A stretch of 37,833 nt of DNA, taken from NCBI GenBank assembly GCA_002633005.1, contig NMRA01000030.1:528644-566476 (forward strand). The letters run 5' to 3'. The notes beneath the pieces are model-generated. The model saw nothing but the letters and a program-made list of their open reading frames with translations. It was not told the DNA's origin and made no database searches. Positions 30,836 through 37,833 of the stretch are shown here, in pieces (position 1 is the first letter of the stretch; every line of letters begins with the position of its first letter). Source of the stretch: Phoronis australis. Its lineage: Eukaryota > Phoronida > Phoronidae. Made by a program: the position numbers and the translations under genes.

Positions 30836-33060
30836 AGCTGTATGTTGGCACTTGCTGTCTTTTGTATATAATTATCCTGATGATGTCTAATGAATAGACG
30901 AATGTTGAATAACATGAACATTTTTATTTGTGCACGATCGTCCGTTTTTTAATCTTACTATGGCCATTCAACATGGGGGTGGTATTACCGAGTACCGGGA
31001 AATAGTCCAAGCAGAATTTTCACGATAAAATACTAAGGGACCAGGGTAGAAAAAAATTCGTTGTATTTTTAGAAAGATTATAACGTTGCACGAAATCGAA
31101 CAATACCAAAATCATTTGTGTAAGTCAATGTCGTCATATTGTAAACAATTAACGGATTGGGTTTTACTGAGGTTTGAGTAGCTGAGTTGTAACTGGTGAG
31201 GTATACCCTGGTGAGTACTTTTAGAGACCTAGCTAGTGAACCTGCAGTAATACAACACCGTTACCGTTTATTCAACACTAGGGACGTGACAAAGTCTTGT
31301 CTAAACGCTGATTGGCTTTTCCCAGATATTGCGTAATGGCGATTATCGATAAGACAGCCATTGTCTCACGGTGGCTATAGTATTTCAGCTCTCTCTCCTC
31401 CAGAAACCAAGAAAACAGGGAACCACATTATTGATGACGTAGACCGTAAATTCTTCTGGGCATACGTCATTTTCTTTGTTGAATTTTCATTCTTGTCAAA
31501 GCATGTCACTGGTGAGAAGTTGGGGGAATTTTTTGCTCCTGTTTGACTGCTTGTATTTTGAAAGGTAAGTTATTTTCTCTTATGAAATGTGTTCTTTATT
31601 CTTATTTTATATCTTTTGCAACTGCTCACCAAATTTCAATTCAATCAAATCACCGTATCATGGTCTGCTAACTCCGTAAAAATTAAGACCCGAGGCAGGC
31701 ATTCTCGCCAACCAGCCATAACGGACCAGTGTATCGGCATTGCCGTTTATGGTTAACAATTGCTCTTAAATTAGGTAGATTGACTAGTTTATGTAAATTA
31801 ATAGCAGAATTGATCAATTTGGATGAAGTTCCATACATTTTCATGTGTAGTTTTTGTATATCAATGACTTTGTAAGGTGTAGTATAGGTAATCTTGGTCC
31901 GGCGAATTTTGGTCACGTGATCAAATCCCAGAGATTTGATTGGCTCAAAACCTGAATTCTTTGATTATGTTGAAGTGTGATTTTGGCTAGATTTTCTTCA
32001 CAATATTGCCATGATTTNNNNNNNNNCCTGCCCCCCCCCCCTTAAATCCGCCTATGGTTGGTGAGTTCCCAAAATCTCGCTGGGACGGAAAAGTGGGACC
32101 GGTTTAGTAGCAGCCGCTTTAAAAGCTGGTGTGGTGGCAAAGTCACAAGGCACATGTAAGATGAATTTCACCTCACTAAGTTAGGTTTAGTTTGCGGGCA
32201 CAAACTTCTCACAGAAAAATACCCGACAGAATGGGTCAACACTATAGGGGGGATTATGTAACTGCTAAAAGTGAATTGTCAAAGGTCTTTATGCATTTTT
32301 GATATAAAGGATTAATTTTGGCATGGTGAAATGATTTATTATATGGAGTTTATCGGGTGAACGTTGTAATAAGCACTGACGCAGTCGCTCAAAAACAAGA
32401 CTACTGAAGAGCAAAAATCGGTTTATTAGTGACCGCCTTGTCGCCTGGTCCATGGTCACATTCATTGAATCTATATTTTACCCCAGCGTTTAGGTCGAGC
32501 AACCACAACACTGAGCGAAGATTATCTGAACACTTTCATCTTAATTCTTATATGTTATAAATAGTTAGTACAAAAGCGGTTTTAAACAAGGAGTTGATTC
32601 AACATCGGAAACAAAGACTTATTTTCCACACTAAGCCGCCACTCATCAGGCCATACACTTTCCGGTTCATGAACTCTCGTGACCTGTGGTTAATGTCAGC
32701 AGCAAAATGAGAATATAGGTCATGGTGCTTGGTCAAAATTCTCTGGCAGACTGTCTTATTTGAGGAGACAGCGTCACCTCATTGGAAAGCGGCCCTGTGC
32801 AACTAGTCTCCTGCACAGACCCTCGAGATTGGTTAGCTATCCGTGACGTCAGCTTGTGAGGCCCAGGAACCAGGTTATTCTACTCAGGTCATCTGAGGTG
32901 AAGTGGAGTACGCTGAGGCCGAAGTGAGAGTCGGGTATGTAATATTGTAAACAATGATGGCTATTCTTATTTACAGACAAGTTATATGTCTATGTGCGAA
33001 GGGCTCAACTATTGAAAAATAATTTCAGAGAGCTGCTAGTCAACTACACCCAGTGCTGGA
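30836..33060. other. No recognised gene; assembly gap 32018-32026
   Basis: It contains nine N followed by a C-run and ttaaatccgcctatgg, a typical repeat terminus. A plus-strand frame at 31361-31546 and a minus one at 31683-31916 have no recognisable domain. Confidence 0.35.
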
Positions 33061-33240
33061 TATACACACAAAACGTACCGAGCGTGGCGTACATGAAATA
33101 ATATCCCACCAGAGACCGTGATCCCACTCGACATTATTCCGGGTAATGACCTCGACCTTCGGTCTCATTCGATACGCGGAGTAATGTCTCTTGGGATATT
33201 ATTTCATGTACGCCACTCGAGGTACGTTTTGTATTTATCC
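33061..33240. repeat. Foldback element of about 180 bp
   Basis: The left arm has acaaaacgtaccgagcgtgg then cgtacatgaaataatatccc, and the right arm carries its complement at 33190-33232. A second inner palindrome (gacattattccg ... cggagtaatgtc) lies between the arms. Almost the whole segment can fold on itself. It is probably a MITE; the 33134-33325 and 33191-33391 frames are by-products. Confidence 0.85.
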
Positions 33241-33548
33241 CATACGCATCGAATTCGTGAGTTTCTTTTGTTTTCTTTCGGCATTTTATAAATACTTCAC
33301 CCTGACTGTTTACGTGGCTAATCACAACCTGTTGTGTATGTACGTGCGCGTTCTGTTGCCAACTTACTATAGTAAAAGGAAACAGTTTTAAATGTAACGG
33401 TTTATTACTTGAAATTGATAAAAAGTGTGAAAACGACAGTTATTGTGCATTGAACTTGTATAATATTTCGAAAATAAGTAAATAACAAGAAAATTTATAA
33501 CACTGTAAAATCCTCATCGAGTAAGCTGCACTTGTTCATGAAACTAGG

Positions 33549-33701
33549 TCATTGACCGGAGCGCGTAGCATACACGTCGTCTGCTTTCACGAATATGTTA
33601 TAAGTGCCACCGTTGATGACCGCTCCGGCGAATATGTCTGTTGTAGCGTTGTTGCAAGTACGTTGTCGCATTTCTACGGATTCTGTATCCTTGGTACAAA
33701 G
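33549..33701 (-). CDS. Candidate terminal exon, unrecognised
   Basis: On the minus strand an acceptor (tatttagtatacag) precedes 50 codons and a stop: CTKDTESVEMRQRTCNNAT, then DIFAGAVINGGTYNIFV and ATRSGQ. AATAAA (plus TTTATT near 33402) lies about 150 bp downstream. Composition is protein-like, but there is no family match. Sixteen bases at its start (ccttggtacaaagctg on plus) recur at 18540, which may mean repeat DNA. Confidence 0.25.
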   Translation of the reverse strand, partial: LCTKDTESVEMRQRTCNNATTDIFAGAVINGGTYNIFVKADDVYATRSGQ

Positions 33702-33976
33702 CTGTATACTAAATATATGACAGTCTGTTGATACAGCTAGCTGGCTGGCTGGCGGATTCTGTAGCATGGATAGGTTCACGTGTTGCTAGGACGGTCGTCG
33801 TTGCTGCTCGTTCAAAGTGTCGACGATAGTATCGGGTGCGCTCATGGCCAGTGACAATGTTTGATATTGGCGAGTGCCTGAGTCAGTTGCAGACGATATA
33901 TCTTAGAAACTGAAAACTGAGACAGAACAGTCATAATTAACAGTCCTGTTCCAGATGTTATGACTGAGACCTGGGG

Positions 33977-36166
33977 CTGGGCCCAGTCTCCAATCTCCCT
34001 ACGCAGACTCATACTCATACTCGAGATTTCATACTCAAAATCGTGCTCACTAGAGTCGTACTCAAAAAAGTGTGTCTAATTTCGAGTAGACTCCAAACGT
34101 ACTCAAATCTGACACTCATACTCGAGTTGCTATGGAACTCTTCATGATGTGAAATGCAAAATCACGCAAAGCCGCGCTGATTCATCGCTCCCTATTGGAA
34201 TAGACCTCCCCAGGAACTAGGCCTACATTATCGTCTGCTGTCGCTATAACTACAAGAGTATGTCTATAACGTGGAATTCTGAGTGTTCTATACAGTCAAG
34301 TGACATAATTATCGGACGTTTTGGAACATTTTGCATTATATTTATTTGAAAATACTACGGATTTTTGTAAATTCTTTGCTGAAATAAAGACTCACCTTCA
34401 CGGAATTGTTCTGTTACTATATCTTGTCACTGAAAGCCACATTTATGTTCCGACTGATCTTTAAAAAACACAACTAGCAAACCTTCGGAGAACCTAAATA
34501 TCGGACACCATGTTTCCCCATACGCCACACCGTGGAAAACTGACTAACCACGTAATGGCCGCGGGCACCTTGTAGCCAAATTTCAGCTTGAGTGTTTTGA
34601 CATATATGCTGCTAGAACACAGGTCCATTCGCAACAAAATTATCCATAAAATGAAATCTGATGAGGGCGCCAAGTCGTTTTGATGAATTAGTGCAGACGA
34701 CTAAAGCACATGCAAACTCAGTGCAGTTTTTAGAATCTCTTTGGCTTCTTGATATGACACCCGCACCAGCGCGGTCGGGATTTGACTTGAGTGTAAAAAA
34801 CAAATGAAGAAATGGAACAGTGACATATTGTCAGTTCAATGAGATGGTTTCATTGTGGAAAAAGATTTTATTTTCAACTTTTATAACCGATTTATGCGAT
34901 CATCCATTTTAGACCCACTTGGGGGTCTAAATTGCACCCCCTCTCGGTGAAATCAAAACGAGGCAACGCTGTAAAGAAACGAGACGGTGCCGGACATTGA
35001 ATGCATTACAGCGAAACAAAAATTGTTGTCATTTAATTCTCAGATTATGCTTCAAGTAAGATTTTATGAAATGTCCAATATTTAGGCTCCCTCCGATAAT
35101 TAGGTACACTGTAACTGTTATTCATTTTTTAGTTTCAATAAATATTCTTATGTCATTTCTTTGATACATTTGGCAATTATTAAGCTTTACTTATTGAGTT
35201 CCTCACCCAGTCCCGAAAATGTCTTAAGAAATTTGTAACAGCTTATCACATCACATCTCTGTTGCTAATTTAGCCTTGACATAAAACCCATTGCTGTGTA
35301 GGCCTACGCTGATGTCAAACTTTGATACTGTATCTTTGTATTTTGACATTTGGCACGTGAGTTAAAAAACAATACTTGTGCAGGCATTCAGAGTTCACCA
35401 GTGGCAGTGAACGGGACGAGACGTCTACTTAGAAATAGGCGAACAAAATCTGGAATTCCATTTGGGGATTGAGGAATTATAGATGACTTAAAGTTATGAT
35501 GAGAAATGTACCTTACAGGGAAGCGAACTTTTTTTAACTTCCCTCCCCTCCTCGTCTTTTGGAAACCCTACAAAACGTAGGCACACATACCGAAATAAGG
35601 GCAGCACAATTAAACTTCTCACACGACTTTTCCCACAACTACTTTCGACGCTTGTTATGACTCGCCGACAAGGGATTACAATGCGTCTGTTGCCAGGAAT
35701 TGTAGAGGTAGAATGGCGGCCATAACATACAGTGATACGGCAGGTTAATAAGGTGAAGAATAAGAAGATTTAAGATGAAAAATATTATCTCTGAACTGAA
35801 ATTGAAGTGCTGAAATACGGTAAGAGGACTTATTTTTTAGATTTGCTGTGTTTCTTGGTTCCCTTTCGATATTTTGATCTCTGGCTCGTATTTATTTTCG
35901 AGTACGATTTCAAGCACACTGCCATACCAAACTTGACATTTGAGCATATACTCTGAATTTTTACTCAAAATCGTACTCGAAATATAGATGAGATACACTT
36001 CAGTTTGAGTACACTCGAAAACTGAGTACATGCTCGAAATTTCGAGTACAGATTTTTCGAGTATGACATTGAATACACCAAAGCTGAGTCTGTACTCGAG
36101 TTGAGTATGAAGTGTGAGTTTGAGCATGATTCGAGTCTGAGTACGGAGATTGGAAACCGGGCCCAG
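33977..36166. mobile_element. 1.4-kb TIR element, copy 2, interrupted
   Basis: It has the same ends (ctgggccc...gggcccag) and the same interior as the copy at 20975-22368, at high identity, with an 0.8-kb element inserted at 34291-35113. The pair differ by scattered substitutions and short indels. Here too the right flank begins GTT. Frames at 35837-36273 come from the tactcgaa-rich end. Confidence 0.9.
34291..35113. mobile_element. 823-bp Tc1/mariner-like MITE inserted in the TIR element
   Basis: The left end is TA-cagtcaagtgacataatt atcgga and the complement of the right end is TA-cagtgtacctaattatcgga. TA duplications lie at 34291-34292 and 35112-35113. The uninterrupted copy reads gtgttctgTAactg (about 21277-21290), giving an empty site. 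A second inner inverted pair (cctaaatatcggac near 34494 and its complement near 35076) suggests a two-layer palindromic structure. No transposase was seen. Confidence 0.85.
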
Positions 36167-36235
36167 GTTGCATGTAGGCAATGACCATCGCCTCTGTTGG
36201 CCCGACCAGAGGCCATGCAGCTCCTATAGGCGCTG

Positions 36236-37070
36236 CATACGCCGGAAGTTTTTCGGCGAATTATGCCTCGCACCGACTAAAACATCAAAGTCACGTTGTT
36301 ATAAATACCTTTTGTGCATAGAGGAACACCTTAGGAGGTTGTCGATGTGTTTAATTCCTTCCAACTTGAACAAATACTCCTGTTATTAAACTTTTTCTTC
36401 GAGCAGTCCCTATTTCAGTTCCCAAAATCGTGAACTCACTATTTTCACTCGGTGCATGCCAAGACATATGACCTCATTCTTTTAACCAGGTCGAAGGTCA
36501 GAAGTTGCGGTCCTACCGGCGAACTTTGAAAGCTGAAGTCCCCGCCCTCTGCGTACGTGCTGCCGGGAACCAGCCGTGCATTTGCCGTGTTGTTAAACAT
36601 TAAATTGTCAAATATGTGCACAATGACTATTAAATGTCATATCAACAGCATTTATTTTTATCAAATACAAACAATAATTCATTGAAATACAATCAGTTTC
36701 AAGTAACGCCAATTAAAAACAAGTAGAGGTGGCATTTTGGAAACGAACATTTGACTGACAAGACCGCAATGGCTCACCTTTGGCCTATTTAAAGATTGAG
36801 GTCATGAAGTCACATCACTTAGCGAGCGCGGTAAAAATTGGAGCGTGAGCAGTATAAAAATGGTGAGTTCACGATTTTGGGAACTGAACGAGTGACTGCT
36901 CAAAGAAAAAGTTCGATAACGGAAGTATTTGTTCGAGTTGAAAGGAATTAAATATATCGACAACCTAGCTCCTAAGGTGTTCCTCTATGCGCAAAAGGTA
37001 TTTATAACAACGTGACTTTGATGTTTTAGTCGGTGCGAGGCATAATTCGCCGAAAAGCTTCCGGCATATG
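36236..37070. mobile_element. 835-bp MITE with ~200-bp terminal inverted repeats
   Basis: The left arm (36236-36440) starts catacgccggaagttttt and the right arm (36858-37070) ends cttccggcatatg. The arms are close to 90% identical by eye, covering ggcgaattatgcctcgca and aaagtcacgttgttataa. The central ~420 bp holds no recognised gene. It lies about 70 bp right of copy 2 of the 1.4-kb element. The arm-derived frames (CYKYLLRIEEHLR) are by-products. Confidence 0.85.
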
Positions 37071-37663
37071 AATTGCAATGAACCTTTTAAAGAGCCTCCA
37101 AAGGACATTGAAATACGGAGGCATAACCGTAGCAATGGCATTGCGCGAAACTTAGGTATATTTGCTTCCACCTCTAAAGACAAAAATTCGGTTTGTGAGA
37201 AAGCGCTGTGTTGTTCTTGTTTTCATTGTCTCGGGGGAATTGTTAAAGCTCAAATAAAGCTTAAAAGCATAGAAAGAGATTTTCACATCCAGACGTCGGA
37301 ACAAAACGTATCTCTTTGAAAAAGCAGAGGACAATAGAAAGGAAGAAAGAAAAAGAAAACAGCAATAGGGCGATGATCTACCGGCAAGAAAAAAAAAGGT
37401 TATATGCAAAGTTGTTGTTTTCTGTAAGCTTCATTACAAGTTTCGTGTTAAGTTACAGGCCCCTGCATGACTTCCTGTTGTGGTATTTGGCTTGCCTCAA
37501 ATGAGAATGAGACCATATGAGACCGTGTTTAGGTGAATAAATGCAGTGCACTTTATTTTTATTGAAATGGGCCCTAAATGCCAGTGAATGGCAAAATGAC
37601 AACCAATTGTTTCGCTATTTGTGAATGGCGTTTGCGACAGAAATGTATAAGGTAAACATCATG
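37071..37663. other. No recognised gene
   Basis: Plus-strand frames at 37068-37319 and 37316-37504 are Lys/Arg-rich with no identifiable domain. No splice or promoter context was convincing. Confidence 0.3.
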
Positions 37664-37833
37664 CATGCACCCAGGTGGGCTCGAATGAGAACCCGGCCCC
37701 CCATTTGGCGAAGTGGTTCGCCTCAGAGAAACAAGAAGTCCGTGAAAAACATGACAAAAGTCCCCTAAATAGGCGCAAACACACAATTCAGAGCTCTGAA
37801 TGTGGTACCCCGTTTATTTAGTCCTCCCGCTTT
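37664..37833. repeat. Dispersed repeat shared with 29595-29823, cut by the window edge
   Basis: It starts catgcatgcacccaggtgg and follows the 29.6-kb copy through agaaacaagaagtccgtga, acaaaagtc and cacaattcagag to the last base. It has short indels relative to that copy, including extra bases near 37685-37710. Confidence 0.75.

Noticed and set aside
35837-36389. Frames at the right end of copy 2 and in the adjacent MITE arm
   Set aside because: They recur wherever the inverted-repeat arms occur, in both orientations, as expected for repeat DNA and not genes.

Overview
The window reads as nuclear DNA of an animal, most likely a marine or aquatic invertebrate. It is AT-rich. It has one spliced housekeeping gene with GT-AG introns, many different minisatellites, and a dense, nested load of transposable elements: Penelope-like, Ty3/Gypsy, a THAP-bearing DNA transposon, and Tc1/mariner- and pogo-like MITEs. 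The species cannot be fixed from sequence alone. Three N positions or runs (8895, 12268, 32018-32026) show it comes from a draft assembly.

Left half (about 2.5-16.6 kb, minus strand): eleven consecutive internal coding exons of exportin-5 (XPO5), the Ran-GTP-dependent nuclear exporter of pre-miRNA hairpins. They cover roughly residues 36-475 of a protein of about 1,200 residues. All exon borders have GT donors and AG acceptors and the codon phases match across every junction. The first coding exon was not found, and the C-terminal part must lie left of base 1. Introns hold at least seven tandem arrays (periods 22, 39, 50, about 27, 70, about 41 and 52 bp), a hairpin, and an apparent duplicated block beside a single N that looks like two haplotypes joined by the assembler.

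Left edge: a Penelope-like retroelement remnant (1.94-2.40 kb) with a GIY-YIG endonuclease fragment between two oppositely oriented hammerhead-ribozyme-like cores.

Middle (16.8-24.6 kb): a decayed Ty3/Gypsy integrase with a sixfold 14-residue expansion; a diverged inverted-repeat arm with a nested pogo-like MITE; then a 4-kb intronless, frameshifted, plus-strand coding relic of a large transposase-like protein, split by a 1.4-kb inverted-repeat element whose removal restores the reading frame.

Right half (24.6-37.8 kb): a 5.2-kb DNA transposon with ~190-bp terminal inverted repeats and a THAP zinc-finger exon, next to a duplicate of its left end; a second copy of the 1.4-kb element interrupted by a TA-flanked 0.8-kb MITE; a foldback element; a long-TIR MITE; and a dispersed repeat cut by the right edge. 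No confident host gene was found right of 24.6 kb; one weak candidate terminal exon lies at 33.55 kb.

The best leads are the inverted pair of hammerhead-like cores, the outward-facing splice donors inside the transposon's TIRs, the likely heterozygous-insertion artefact in XPO5 intron 6, and the uncharacterised DDE-like relic. Comparisons with human XPO5 and repeat families are by eye from memory, with no database search.
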